A stretch of DNA of 47,460 bases from Faecalicatena contorta (GCF_021531995.1 NZ_JAFBIZ010000008.1:1-47460); one strand, 5' to 3'; shown: positions 7,865 to 16,764, numbered from the stretch's first letter. Numbers and translations are program-made. Notes: generated by a model from the letters alone, not told the origin.

Positions 7865-7903
7865 GCCGATGACTTGTGAGAATGCTCACAGGACATCGGC
7901 TTT
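7865..7903 (+). terminator. Two-stage hairpin, probable terminator
   Basis: GCCGATG (7865-7871) pairs with CATCGGC (7894-7900), and inside it TGTGAG (7875-7880) pairs with CTCACA (7885-7890) across AATG. Only three T residues follow, so termination strength is uncertain. Bases 7773-7864 before it hold no gene that I can support. Confidence 0.5.
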
Positions 7904-7930
7904 GTGTATCTACCGGCGCTATAAAAATGA

Positions 7931-7982
7931 CACATTTCACTGCAAAATACATCTATCGGGTTAACAGAATGTTTTTTATAAT
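7931..7982 (+). promoter_or_regulatory. Promoter module of the PspC gene
   Basis: CACATTT (7931-7937), CTATCG (7953-7958), an 18-base gap and TATAAT (7977-7982) repeat the module at 7474-7525, with 20 of 30 bases identical over the upstream block and the same distances throughout. Confidence 0.5.
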
Positions 7983-8041
7983 GGTTGTAAAGACAGGGAA
8001 AGATGCTTTTGAATGAAATCAATCAGCGGAGGAATGAAAAG

Positions 8042-8227
8042 ATGAACAAAAGACTTTATAAATCAAAAGAAAATAGAATGTTGGATGGTGTCTGCGGTGG
8101 TATTGCAGAATATCTGAATGTGGATCCTACATTTGTCAGGCTTCTTTGGGTATTGTTCTGTGTTATGGGAGGCAGCGGGATTCTGGCATATATTATTGCC
8201 GCAATCATCATTCCGCCAACTCCGTAA
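8042..8227 (+). CDS. PspC-domain envelope protein
   Basis: A 61-residue protein that is almost entirely a PspC domain: KRLYKSKENRMLDGVCGGIAEYLNVDPTFVRLLWVLFCVMGGSGILAYIIAAIIIP, with the family's GVCGGIAEYL...DPTxVRL signature followed by a membrane hairpin. PspC proteins take part in phage-shock/membrane-stress responses in proteobacteria; small stand-alone versions are common in Firmicutes, where the role is less clear. The ATG at 8042 follows GGAGG and is preferred over the in-frame ATG at 8003. Confidence 0.88.
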   Translation: MNKRLYKSKENRMLDGVCGGIAEYLNVDPTFVRLLWVLFCVMGGSGILAYIIAAIIIPPTP

Positions 8228-8262
8228 TGCTGACGGGTGTGAGAGATACAGGAGATCAGGAC

Positions 8263-9132
8263 ATGCATGAAGTAAATGTAAAAGGAATTCTTTCGGCACA
8301 GAACGGAATGAATATATACAGAGGATGTACACATGGCTGTATATACTGTGATGCCAGAAGCACCTGCTACCAGATGAGCCATGATTTTGAGGATATTGAG
8401 GTGAAGATCAATGCACCCGGGCTTCTGGAGCAGGCACTTCGCAGGAAACGGAAAAAATGTATGATCGGCACCGGGGCTATGAGCGATCCGTATCTGCATC
8501 TGGAAAAAAATCTTCGGCTGACAAGGCGTTGTCTGGAATTGATCGATGAGTATGGGTATGGGCTTTCGATTCAGACAAAATCGGATATGATCCTGCGGGA
8601 TCTGGATCTTTTGAAAAGGATCAATCGAAAGACAAAGTGTGTTGTTCAGATGACATTGACGACTTACGAGGAAGATCTGTGCAGGATACTGGAGCCGCAG
8701 GTCTGTACGACGAAGCGCAGGATTGAAGTGCTGAATATTATGAAAGAAGAAGGGATTCCTACAATCGTATGGATGACACCGATTCTTCCGTTTATCAATG
8801 ATACCGAAGAAAATATGATGCAGTTGCTGGAGGAATGCCGGAAAGCAGAAGTATATGGAATCATGACTTTCGGAATTGGAGTAACGCTCAGGGACGGGGA
8901 TCGGCAGTACTTTTATCAAAAACTGGATCAGTATTTTCCGGGAATGAAAGAGCGGTATATCAGAACTTACGGGAATGCCTATGAACTTCCGGTGCCACAG
9001 GAGAAAGAACTGATGAATCTGGTGCGAAGGAAATGTACAGAGGCCGGGATAGAATACAGAACGAATCAATTATTTGAATATATGCATAGGTTCGAGGATA
9101 AACTGGCCGGAGAACAGTTGTCCTTATTTTAA
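8263..9132 (+). CDS. Radical SAM protein (SPL-like family)
   Basis: Iron-sulfur enzyme of about 290 residues. The cluster motif CTHGCIYCD (C-x3-C-x2-C) lies near residue 21 in the context NIYRGCTHGCIYCDARS. MIGTGAMSDPYLHLEK, SIQTKSDMILRD and CVVQMTLTT are later barrel strands typical of COG1533 (DNA repair photolyase-like) proteins. Photoproduct lyase itself has different flanking sequence, so the substrate is not known. The ATG at 8263 (MHEVNVKG) follows AGGAG and begins the conserved region; the reading frame extends back into the PspC gene but that part is out of frame with PspC and unlikely to be translated. The ABC transporter operon starts 31 bases downstream. Confidence 0.83.
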   Translation: MHEVNVKGILSAQNGMNIYRGCTHGCIYCDARSTCYQMSHDFEDIEVKINAPGLLEQALRRKRKKCMIGTGAMSDPYLHLEKNLRLTRRCLELIDEYGYGLSIQTKSDMILRDLDLLKRINRKTKCVVQMTLTTYEEDLCRILEPQVCTTKRRIEVLNIMKEEGIPTIVWMTPILPFINDTEENMMQLLEECRKAEVYGIMTFGIGVTLRDGDRQYFYQKLDQYFPGMKERYIRTYGNAYELPVPQEKELMNLVRRKCTEAGIEYRTNQLFEYMHRFEDKLAGEQLSLF

Positions 9133-9163
9133 GTATTGCAAAAAAACTGGAGGATATTAACTT

Positions 9164-10084
9164 ATGAATCAATCAGATACCATCATAAAAATTGAACATT
9201 TAAACAAATCGTTTGGTGATGTAAAAGCGGTAAGAGATCTGAGCTTTCAGGTGAAAAAAGGAGAATTGTTTGCGTTTCTGGGAGTCAACGGTGCCGGAAA
9301 GAGTACGACGATCTCCATCATCTGCGGTCAGCTTCAAAAAGACAGCGGAACAGTACTGGTAAATGGTATGGATGCGGAACATTCGATGGAGGAAACCAAA
9401 AGAGCGATTGGGGTTGTGTTTCAGGACAGCATTCTGGATCGGCCGCTGACGGCGAAGGAAAATTTGAAAAGCCGTGCGGCCCTGTATGGAATTACAGGGA
9501 AAGATTTTGAGAACAGATTAAGAGAATTGTCAGAAATACTTGATTTTAAGGCGTTTATGAATCGGCCGGTCGGAAAGCTTTCCGGAGGGCAGAGAAGAAG
9601 GATCGATATTGCAAGGGCGCTGATCCACAGACCGGAAATCCTGATCCTGGATGAGCCGACCACAGGTCTGGATCCGCAGACCAGGAAACTGATCTGGAAT
9701 GTCATTGAACATCTGAGAACCGAGGAGAATATGACGGTATTCTTAACAACACATTACATGGAGGAGGCAGCTTCTGCGAGTTATGTTGTGATTCTTGACA
9801 GTGGAAGTATTGTTGCGGAAGGTACCCCCCTGGAACTTAAGAACCGCTATGTGCAGGATTATGTGTCCCTGTATGATGTAACAGAAGAGGAGATAAAAAC
9901 ACTGGGTATGGAATATAAAGCCATCCGCGACGGATACCAGATCGCCGTTTCTTCAACGGCGGCTGCTACAAAGCTAATTGTGTCTCATCAGGGGTTGTTC
10001 AGAGACTATGAGGTGGTCAAAGGAGGCATGGATGATGTGTTCCTTGCGGTTACCGGAAAGTCACTTGGAGGGGAGAATCAGTAG
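9164..10084 (+). CDS. ABC-2 exporter ATP-binding protein (DrrA/CcmA type)
   Basis: Cytoplasmic ATPase of 306 residues for the permease encoded next. Walker A GVNGAGKST, Q-loop VVFQDSILD, signature LSGGQRRRIDIARAL, Walker B LILDEPTTGLDP and H-loop TTHYMEEA are all intact. The C-terminal 80 residues after VAEGTPLELKNRY are the accessory domain typical of the drug and antibiotic exporter subgroup that includes DrrA. GGAGG lies upstream of the ATG. It is followed 3 bases later by the permease gene and then by a UvrA2-like gene, an order that resembles the daunorubicin resistance set drrA-drrB-drrC. The substrate is unknown. Confidence 0.92.
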   Translation: MNQSDTIIKIEHLNKSFGDVKAVRDLSFQVKKGELFAFLGVNGAGKSTTISIICGQLQKDSGTVLVNGMDAEHSMEETKRAIGVVFQDSILDRPLTAKENLKSRAALYGITGKDFENRLRELSEILDFKAFMNRPVGKLSGGQRRRIDIARALIHRPEILILDEPTTGLDPQTRKLIWNVIEHLRTEENMTVFLTTHYMEEAASASYVVILDSGSIVAEGTPLELKNRYVQDYVSLYDVTEEEIKTLGMEYKAIRDGYQIAVSSTAAATKLIVSHQGLFRDYEVVKGGMDDVFLAVTGKSLGGENQ

Positions 10085-10087
10085 GTT

Positions 10088-10987
10088 ATGAAAACATTAT
10101 TCGCATTGATTAACAGAAACAGGAAGTTGTTTTTCAGAGATAAAGGAATGCTCTTTTCCTCTCTGATCACGCCAATCATTCTGATCGTTTTATACGGTAC
10201 CTTTTTGGCAAATGTGTATAAGCAGTCATTTGAGTCATCACTTCCGGAATTCATGGATGTGTCAGAGAAACTGATTAACGGGACGGTTGCTTCACAGCTT
10301 GCAGCAGCTCTTCTTGCAGTAAGCTGTGTTACAGTAACATTCTGTGTGAATCTGACAATGATTCAGGACAGAGCCAATGGTTCAAGGAAAGACTTTAATG
10401 TGGCACCTGTGAAAAAGCCTGTCATATATCTTGGGTATTTTTTCTCTACGGTACTGAATTCACTGATGGTGAATCTTCTGGCACTCGTCATATGCCTGGC
10501 ATATATCAAGACAATGGGATGGTATCTGAATGCAGGAGATATTGTGTTACTGGTGATTGATATTGTTGTTCTGATCCTTTTTGGTACGGTTCTGTCCAGT
10601 ATCGTATGCTATCCGTTGAAGACACAGGGGCAGATGTCTGCGGTAGGCACCATTGTAAGTGCAGGTTATGGATTCGTCTGCGGCGCATATATGCCAATCT
10701 CAAATTTTTCGAAGGGTCTGCAGAAGGGAATGTCATATCTTCCCAGTACATATGGAACTTCCATGCTTAAGAATCACATGCTTCGAGGCGTGTTTGAAGA
10801 GATGGAAGCGAAAGGGTTTCCGGGTGAGGTGGTTACGGGAATCGCAGATTCATTGGACTGCAATCCGGTGTTCCGTGGTCATGTAGTCACCACGACAGAA
10901 ATGCTGATCATAATGATCGGGGCAGTGCTGTTGCTGGGAGCAGTATATCTTGTGATGACTGCAGTTCCGGAAAAGAATCAGGGATAA
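10088..10987 (+). CDS. ABC-2 family permease
   Basis: Integral membrane partner of the preceding ATPase, 299 residues. About six membrane segments can be drawn: FSSLITPIILIVLYGTFLANV, SQLAAALLAVSCVTVTFCVNL, a pair around YLGYFFSTVLNSLMVNLLALVICLAY and AGDIVLLVIDIVVLILFGTVLSSIV, MSAVGTIVSAGYGFVCGAYM, and TTEMLIIMIGAVLLLGAVYLVMTA at the end. The first cytoplasmic stretch (NRNRKLFFRDKGMLF) and the YLPSTYGT region fit DrrB/YadH-type ABC-2 transporters. It exports an unknown compound, perhaps a drug, lantibiotic-like peptide or lipid. Confidence 0.88.
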   Translation: MKTLFALINRNRKLFFRDKGMLFSSLITPIILIVLYGTFLANVYKQSFESSLPEFMDVSEKLINGTVASQLAAALLAVSCVTVTFCVNLTMIQDRANGSRKDFNVAPVKKPVIYLGYFFSTVLNSLMVNLLALVICLAYIKTMGWYLNAGDIVLLVIDIVVLILFGTVLSSIVCYPLKTQGQMSAVGTIVSAGYGFVCGAYMPISNFSKGLQKGMSYLPSTYGTSMLKNHMLRGVFEEMEAKGFPGEVVTGIADSLDCNPVFRGHVVTTTEMLIIMIGAVLLLGAVYLVMTAVPEKNQG

Positions 10988-11001
10988 ACGAAAATATGCT
11001 C

Positions 11002-11033
11002 TTGACTCTCCCCTTATGGGGAGACTGTACAAT
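11002..11033 (+). promoter_or_regulatory. MerR-type promoter with 20-bp spacer and dyad
   Basis: TTGACT (11002-11007) and TACAAT (11028-11033) are 20 bases apart, and the spacer holds the perfect dyad CTCCCC-TTAT-GGGGAG (11008-11023). An over-long spacer with a central dyad is the hallmark of MerR-family activated promoters. It drives the UvrA2-like gene separately from the exporter genes. No MerR gene is adjacent. Confidence 0.8.
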
Positions 11034-11069
11034 GACTCCAGATTGAATAGAAATGAAGGAGGATGAATC

Positions 11070-13319
11070 ATGAAGATGAAGACTGATCGAATCATAATCA
11101 GAGGACTAAAGCAGAACAATCTGAAGAATATATCGCTGGAAATACCGAAGAATCAGATTGTTGTATTTACCGGTGTGTCCGGTTCCGGAAAGTCGAGTAT
11201 CGTATTTGATACGATTGCTGCAGAGAGTCAGCGTCAGATGAACGAGACATATACTGCCTGGGTCAGGGGGCGGCTTCCCAAATACGAAAAACCGAATGTG
11301 GAATACATTGATAATCTGAATCCTTCCGTTGTGATCGATCAGAGCAGGCTGGGCGGAAACGCCCGGTCTACCGTGGGAACCATCAGTGATATGTATGCTT
11401 CTTTACGGCTTCTTTTTTCCCGGATCGGGGAACCACATATCGGACCGGCATCTTATTTTTCCTTTAATAATCCGAATGGGATGTGTAAAACCTGTGCGGG
11501 TATCGGAAAGATCATGGAACTGGATATTCATAAGCTGATCGATGAAGAAAAGACGTATGAGGAAGGAATCTTTCATCTTCCGGCCTTTGGACCGGGAAAA
11601 TATTACTGGAAGCTGTACCGGAGACCGGATCTGTTTGACGTTCATAAGAAATGGAAGGATCTGTCGGAAGAGGAACAGAATATTCTTCTGTATGGAAGTC
11701 GTACCAAAGACGGGGAAAGACTGGACAAGAAAATAGAAGGTGTATATAACCAGTTTAAACGGCTCTGTCTGATGAAGGGGCCGGAGGAACAAAGTGACCA
11801 TACACTGAAGAAGATCAATCAATATATGGATGAGATCGTATGTCCGGACTGCAAAGGGGCCAGACTGAATCCGGAAGCTTTATCCTGTCGCATTCATGGA
11901 TATCACATCATGGACATGTGCGAGATGGAATTTTCAAGGCTGTATGAGGAACTTAAGAAGATTACGGATCCCAGAGCGCAGTCGATTGTACGATCACTGA
12001 CGGAAGCGCTGGGCCGCATGATTGATATAGGCCTGCCTTACCTCAGTATGAACCGGGAGTCTTCCACGCTGTCGGGAGGTGAAGCACAGAGACTGAAGCT
12101 GGTACGTTATATGGGAAGTTCTCTGACGGGGATGATCTATATCTTTGATGAGCCCAGTACAGGGATGCATCCAAGAGATGTTCACAGGATGATCCGTCTG
12201 CTCGAGAGCCTCAGAGACAAGGGAAATACGGTTCTGGTGGTGGAGCATGACCGGGATATCATCCGCATTGCGGATCAGGTGATTGATGTGGGACCGCTTG
12301 CGGGAAAGGGCGGCGGACAGATCCTGTTTCAGGGTAGTTATGAAAATCTGCTTTTGTCCGGTACCAGAACCGGTGATGCGATGAAAGAAAAGATTCCGGT
12401 AAAGGAAGTACCGGAAAAACCAACCGGGTGGCTGCAGGTAAGAGATGCAGCTGTTCACAACCTGAAGCATGTGAATGTAGATATTCCGCTGGGTGTGCTT
12501 ACTGTTGTGACCGGGGTTGCGGGATCGGGTAAATCTTCTCTGATCCGGGATGTGTTTGCCAAAGAGTATGAGGATCGTGTGGTTCTGGTGGATCAGAGCG
12601 CAATCACTGCAACGGGGCGTTCGACGGCCTGTACGTATCTTGGATTCTTTGACGAAATTCGTAAGGTATATGCCAGAGCCTGTCAGAAAGATGCGGGACT
12701 TTTTTCCTTCAACAGCAAAGGAGCCTGTCCGGCCTGCAAAGGACGGGGAACCATCACCACAGAACTGGTATTTATGGATCCGGTAACCACTGTCTGTGAA
12801 AGCTGTGGCGGAAAGCGTTACAGTGAGGAGGCACTACAGTGTAAGTACCAGGGAAAAAGTATTGTAGAAGTACTGGATATGAGCGTAGAAGATGCGGCAG
12901 AATTCTTTCGGGATAATACAAAGATCAGGAAGCATCTGGAGGCACTTCTGGAGGTGGGACTGCCTTATCTGTCTCTCGGACAGCCGTTATCAACCTTAAG
13001 CGGCGGAGAACGCCAGAGAGTAAAGCTTGCAAAAGAATTGCGCGGAAAAGGGCACATCTATGTGCTGGATGAGCCTACCACCGGGCTGCATGCTTCTGAT
13101 ATCCGTACATTAATGGAATTATTCGAATCCATGATTCGGCACGGCAATACTGTGATCGTCATTGAGCATAATACAGATGTCATGAAGATGGCAGATTATA
13201 TCATTGATATCGGACCGGATGGCGGAACACACGGAGGGAAAGTTGTATTTACCGGAACACCTCTCGAGATGCTGAGTAACGGGCATACGATCACGGCAAA
13301 GTATCTTGCAGAATCATAA
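11070..13319 (+). CDS. UvrA2/DrrC-like ABC ATPase
   Basis: A 749-residue tandem ABC ATPase of the UvrA family, shorter than canonical UvrA (about 940). Both halves are complete: Walker A GVSGSGKSS and GVAGSGKSS, signatures STLSGGEAQRLKL and STLSGGERQRVKL, Walker B IYIFDEPSTG and IYVLDEPTTG, and two sets of zinc cysteines (CKTCAG/CPDCKG in half one, CPACKG/CESCGG in half two). The shorter region between the first Walker A and the signature suggests that the UvrB-binding domain is missing or reduced, as in UvrA2 and DrrC, proteins linked to tolerance of DNA-damaging drugs. AAGGAGG precedes the ATG. It may remove or shield drug-bound DNA while the neighbouring exporter pumps the drug out; that pairing is inferred. 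Confidence 0.88.
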   Translation: MKMKTDRIIIRGLKQNNLKNISLEIPKNQIVVFTGVSGSGKSSIVFDTIAAESQRQMNETYTAWVRGRLPKYEKPNVEYIDNLNPSVVIDQSRLGGNARSTVGTISDMYASLRLLFSRIGEPHIGPASYFSFNNPNGMCKTCAGIGKIMELDIHKLIDEEKTYEEGIFHLPAFGPGKYYWKLYRRPDLFDVHKKWKDLSEEEQNILLYGSRTKDGERLDKKIEGVYNQFKRLCLMKGPEEQSDHTLKKINQYMDEIVCPDCKGARLNPEALSCRIHGYHIMDMCEMEFSRLYEELKKITDPRAQSIVRSLTEALGRMIDIGLPYLSMNRESSTLSGGEAQRLKLVRYMGSSLTGMIYIFDEPSTGMHPRDVHRMIRLLESLRDKGNTVLVVEHDRDIIRIADQVIDVGPLAGKGGGQILFQGSYENLLLSGTRTGDAMKEKIPVKEVPEKPTGWLQVRDAAVHNLKHVNVDIPLGVLTVVTGVAGSGKSSLIRDVFAKEYEDRVVLVDQSAITATGRSTACTYLGFFDEIRKVYARACQKDAGLFSFNSKGACPACKGRGTITTELVFMDPVTTVCESCGGKRYSEEALQCKYQGKSIVEVLDMSVEDAAEFFRDNTKIRKHLEALLEVGLPYLSLGQPLSTLSGGERQRVKLAKELRGKGHIYVLDEPTTGLHASDIRTLMELFESMIRHGNTVIVIEHNTDVMKMADYIIDIGPDGGTHGGKVVFTGTPLEMLSNGHTITAKYLAES

Positions 13320-13343
13320 AACCATGAAAAAGAGATCTGTTGC

Positions 13344-14081
13344 TCAGGAGCGGCAGTATTTTTTGATGTACTCTTTTGGATAGATCCCAAAGTGCTTGTG
13401 AAATATTCTGGTGAAATAACTTTGATCACAAAATCCACAATGCCTGCTGACAGTCTGAAGGTTCTTTCCGTTCTTCAGCTGTTCGCAGGCTTTCTGCAGT
13501 TTTATACAGGTAACGAACTCGATCGGTGTCATGTTCAGATGGAGCTTAAAGTATCTCTGAAGAGAGCGCACCGACAGATTCAAGGCATTGGCAAGAGAGG
13601 TGACGGTTAATGTGGAGTAGTGTTCGTCTATGTAGGGCAAGATATAATAAAGTTTTGTTGCCTTCTGCATGATCAGTCGGTCGAGACTCAGATAATCCAT
13701 TGTACCCTGAATGGCAATGATCTGCTCATTCGTGTCAAAGACCGGATACTTACTGGTCTTTGACCAGCGAAGAGAACCGGAGGGAGACACCACCAGTTCA
13801 TAGATATCAGGCATGGGTTGTCCGGTTTCCTGAATGTGCAGATCGTCGTTGCGATATTTGGCAGCAAGATGCCAGGGGAGGATGTCAAAATCCGTTTTTC
13901 CGATGATGTCAGATTTGGATTGCAGATGATACTGGCATACGAGTGCGTCATTGACAAACACCAGAACGCCGTTCGTATCTTTTAGAAAAAAGCTGGTCTC
14001 ATGATTCTGATCCCACAGACTGAAAAGGGAAGAGAAAGAGACTGTTTTTAAAAAATCAAGTGTTGTTACTTTGCGAGTCAT
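13344..14081 (-). CDS. AraC-family regulator with N-terminal PAS domain
   Basis: A 245-residue regulator. Residues from about 20 to 130 form a PAS-like sensor (ETSFFLKDTNGVLVFVNDALV...DIIGKTDFDILPWHLAAKYRNDD...SPSGSLRWSKTSKYPVFDTNEQIIAIQGTMDYLS). The last 100 residues are the AraC double helix-turn-helix (LTVTSLANALNLSVRSLQRYFKLHLNMTPIEFVTCIKLQKACEQL...VSRHCGFCDQSYFTRIFHKHFGIYPKEYIKKY). The start at 14081 has AGGAGGATT just upstream; an in-frame ATG further out at 14153 lacks one. It is divergent from the oxidoreductase/PrpD operon and very probably controls it, perhaps in response to its substrate. Confidence 0.9.
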   Translation of the reverse strand: MTRKVTTLDFLKTVSFSSLFSLWDQNHETSFFLKDTNGVLVFVNDALVCQYHLQSKSDIIGKTDFDILPWHLAAKYRNDDLHIQETGQPMPDIYELVVSPSGSLRWSKTSKYPVFDTNEQIIAIQGTMDYLSLDRLIMQKATKLYYILPYIDEHYSTLTVTSLANALNLSVRSLQRYFKLHLNMTPIEFVTCIKLQKACEQLKNGKNLQTVSRHCGFCDQSYFTRIFHKHFGIYPKEYIKKYCRS

Positions 14082-14247
14082 ATGAATCCTCCTGTTATAT
14101 ATAAAAAACCGATGATATGTCGTAAATATACTAAACCGTGTCGCTTTCTTCAAATATGTATATGCTATATTTAATTATAGGAAATAGACAAAAAAAGTCA
14201 ATAAAATGAGGAAGAATCAGTCAAACTGTAAGAAGGAGGGACGGAAA

Positions 14248-15354
14248 TTGAAAAATGTAAATGTAGCGATCGTAGGTCTTGGATTTGGCGCAGAATTCAT
14301 ACCGATCTATCAGGCATATCCGGGTGCCACTCTTGTGGCAGTCTGTCAGAGAACGGAAGAAAAGCTGAAAGCGCTGGGAGAACAGTGGAAGATACCGAAG
14401 CTATATACGGATTATGATGAATTACTTGCAGACGATGAGATTGATGCAGTACACATCAATACACCGCCACAGCTTCATGCAGATATGATATGTAAGGCGC
14501 TTGAGGCAGGAAAGCATGCAGCATGTACGATTCCGATGGCTCTGTCTGTGGAAGACTGTAAGCGAATTGTGGATGCACAGGAAAAATCCGGGAAGGTCTA
14601 TATGATGATGGAGACAACGGTTTACAGCCGGGAATTTCTTTATCTGGAGGAACTGTATCGCACAGGAAAGCTCGGAAAACTTCAGTTTTTAAGAGGATCC
14701 CATCCGCAGGATATGACGGGCTGGCCGGACTACTGGAAAGGGTTCCCGCCGATGCTGAATCCAACACACGCAATAGCACCTACTTTATCACTGGGAAGAA
14801 ATCAGGCAGAAGAAGTATGCTGCTTTGGTTCCGGAACCATCGACAAATCCATGATTGACAATTACCACTCACCTTTTGCGGTTGAGACGACGCATATCCG
14901 ATTCAAAGATTCCGATCTGTGTGCGGAAGTGACCAGATCTCTGTGGAATGTAGTCAGACAGTACCGGGAAAGTGTGGATGTATATGGTTCTAAGATGAGT
15001 TTTGAATGGCAGCAGACCGAAGATGGAAAACATGTCCTGTTTTGTGGAGAAAATGCAGAATATATAGAAGTTCCGGATTATGCGAAGCTTCTTCCGGAAG
15101 AGATTCGTCCATTTACTACACATTGTGTATACGATAATGATGATAATCAACATCTTTCTTTCGTACAGGGAAGCGGCCACGGAGGATCTCATCCGCATCT
15201 GGTACATGAGTTTATCTCTTCTATTCTGGAAGGAAGAGAGCCATATCCAAATGCAAAAATGGGAGCAAATATTACATGCAGCGGAATCCTGTCACATGAA
15301 TCGGCACTTCGAGGAGGAGAGATCATCAAGCTTCCGGAGTGGACATGGAGTTAG
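14248..15354 (+). CDS. Gfo/Idh/MocA-family oxidoreductase
   Basis: NAD(P)-dependent dehydrogenase of about 368 residues. The N-terminal Rossmann fold reads VNVAIVGLGFGAEFIPIYQAYPGATLVAVCQRTEEKLKALGEQW, followed by DEIDAVHINTPPQLHADMICKALEAGKHAACTIPMA, where the family usually has the catalytic-region motif EKP; here it is TIPMA, so the catalytic Lys is not obvious. The C-terminal alpha/beta domain follows. TTG at 14248 is chosen because AAGGAGGG ends 7 bases before it; an ATG at 14206 is possible but adds a poorly conserved basic stretch. The family acts on sugars, inositols and related polyols; the substrate here is unknown. It is co-transcribed with the MmgE/PrpD gene. Confidence 0.87.
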   Translation: MKNVNVAIVGLGFGAEFIPIYQAYPGATLVAVCQRTEEKLKALGEQWKIPKLYTDYDELLADDEIDAVHINTPPQLHADMICKALEAGKHAACTIPMALSVEDCKRIVDAQEKSGKVYMMMETTVYSREFLYLEELYRTGKLGKLQFLRGSHPQDMTGWPDYWKGFPPMLNPTHAIAPTLSLGRNQAEEVCCFGSGTIDKSMIDNYHSPFAVETTHIRFKDSDLCAEVTRSLWNVVRQYRESVDVYGSKMSFEWQQTEDGKHVLFCGENAEYIEVPDYAKLLPEEIRPFTTHCVYDNDDNQHLSFVQGSGHGGSHPHLVHEFISSILEGREPYPNAKMGANITCSGILSHESALRGGEIIKLPEWTWS

Positions 15355-15384
15355 TGTCAGAAGATAGAACAGGAGAGAAACAAT

Positions 15385-16749
15385 ATGACAATTACAGAAA
15401 GACTTGCTGATTATGCAATGTCGATCCATATGGATACGATCCACCCGGATGTTCGTACGATTGCAGAACAAAGTGTCACAGAGATCGTCGGCTGTATGCT
15501 TGCCGGTTCAAAGGAACGCTCTGTCAGGATGATGGAGGAATTGTATTCAGATATATGTGCGCCGGGAGAATATCGTGTGATTGGTGCTCCTGGATATGGC
15601 ACGGATCTGCTGCATGCAGCCATGCTGAATGCGATGGAAGCACACGTCAGAGATTTTGACGATATCGTTGTGGGACTGGCGGGACACGCGACAATATCCG
15701 TATTTCCTGTGGCTCTGGTAGTCGGGGAGTATGTCGGCGCATCGGGGAATGAGGTGCTGGAAGCATATATTACCGGTGTAGAGATTGCCGGAACTCTGGG
15801 AAGAACTCTTTTTGCCGAAGGGTATAAAGCCGGATGGGATTCCAGCGGAACGGTTGGTATCTTCGGTGCGACGACTGCCGCAGCCAGGCTGCTTCAGCTT
15901 ACCAGAGAGCAGCTTATACATGCACTGGGAATTGCAGTAAATGAAGCTTCCGGTACACGGTCAGTATATGGCTATATGAATAAAGATATCTCTGCAGGTC
16001 ATACCGCCATGAAAGGAGTGTTCTGTGCACTTGCCGCACAGAAAGGGTTTGACAGTTGTCCGGAGTCTTTTGAGAATATAAGCGGCTATCTTGCTACATT
16101 TGCGGAGAAGCTGGATGAAGAACTGCTGGAACGTATCATAGGAGAGAGGATATCTGTTTTTCGGGAACCGGGAATCATTCGAAAGCTGTATCCTTCCTGT
16201 CGTGACACACATTGTGCAGTCGATGCGGCAATGGAACTTGCAAAAGAATATGCAGTGAATATAGAAGAAATAAGCCACGGCGTATGTTATGCACAGGAGA
16301 CGGCTTTGTACAATGACCGTTTTCCGTATCCGGATTCCCCTTCTCAGGCAAAGTTCAGTATGCCTTATGGGGTGGCTCTTGCGCTGGCAGCTCAGAAGCT
16401 TACACTGGATGATTTTGATGGAGAAGAATTAATATATCCCAGGATCTCTGCGTTATGCAAAAAGCTGGATGTAGTCGCAGACGACCAAAGATTTTCCTCG
16501 GATGCAGTGGGAGGTGCTGAGATAGTGATCAGCATGAAGGACGGTACAAAATACAGGAAAAAAGTCGAGGTGGCAAAAGGCGATCCGTCAAGACCACTTG
16601 AGGAAAATCTGTTGAAAGAAAAGTTTATGGAATGTGTTCGATATGTTTCCGATACAGATCGTGCAGAAGAATTATATGAAAAATTGACCAACATTAGGCA
16701 GATCAGTAATATGAAGGGATTCATAGAATATGTGAATTCGATATTATGA
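15385..16749 (+). CDS. MmgE/PrpD-family protein
   Basis: A 454-residue protein that matches MmgE/PrpD throughout. VTEIVGCMLAGSKE, ATISVFPVALVVGEYVGASGNEVLEAYITGVEIAGTLGR, GWDSSGTVGIFGATTAAARLLQLTREQLIHALGIAVNEASGTR and YPSCRDTHCAVDAAMELA are hallmark segments. Known members include 2-methylcitrate dehydratase (PrpD), cis-aconitate decarboxylase and iminodisuccinate epimerase. No other 2-methylcitrate cycle gene is nearby, so PrpD activity is unlikely; with the Gfo/Idh/MocA enzyme it more likely handles a carboxylated or sugar-derived substrate. The 30-base gap from the oxidoreductase gene and the terminator after it define a two-gene operon. Confidence 0.88.
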   Translation: MTITERLADYAMSIHMDTIHPDVRTIAEQSVTEIVGCMLAGSKERSVRMMEELYSDICAPGEYRVIGAPGYGTDLLHAAMLNAMEAHVRDFDDIVVGLAGHATISVFPVALVVGEYVGASGNEVLEAYITGVEIAGTLGRTLFAEGYKAGWDSSGTVGIFGATTAAARLLQLTREQLIHALGIAVNEASGTRSVYGYMNKDISAGHTAMKGVFCALAAQKGFDSCPESFENISGYLATFAEKLDEELLERIIGERISVFREPGIIRKLYPSCRDTHCAVDAAMELAKEYAVNIEEISHGVCYAQETALYNDRFPYPDSPSQAKFSMPYGVALALAAQKLTLDDFDGEELIYPRISALCKKLDVVADDQRFSSDAVGGAEIVISMKDGTKYRKKVEVAKGDPSRPLEENLLKEKFMECVRYVSDTDRAEELYEKLTNIRQISNMKGFIEYVNSIL

Positions 16750-16764
16750 TAGGATTGGTATGAG

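Noticed and set aside
8056-9069. 337-codon minus-strand frame opposite the radical SAM gene
   Set aside because: The plus strand has clear radical SAM motifs and a good start; the minus-strand product has no recognisable domain.
15385-16749. 2-methylcitrate dehydratase prpD
   Set aside because: No prpB or prpC or citrate-like genes nearby; only the family assignment is safe.
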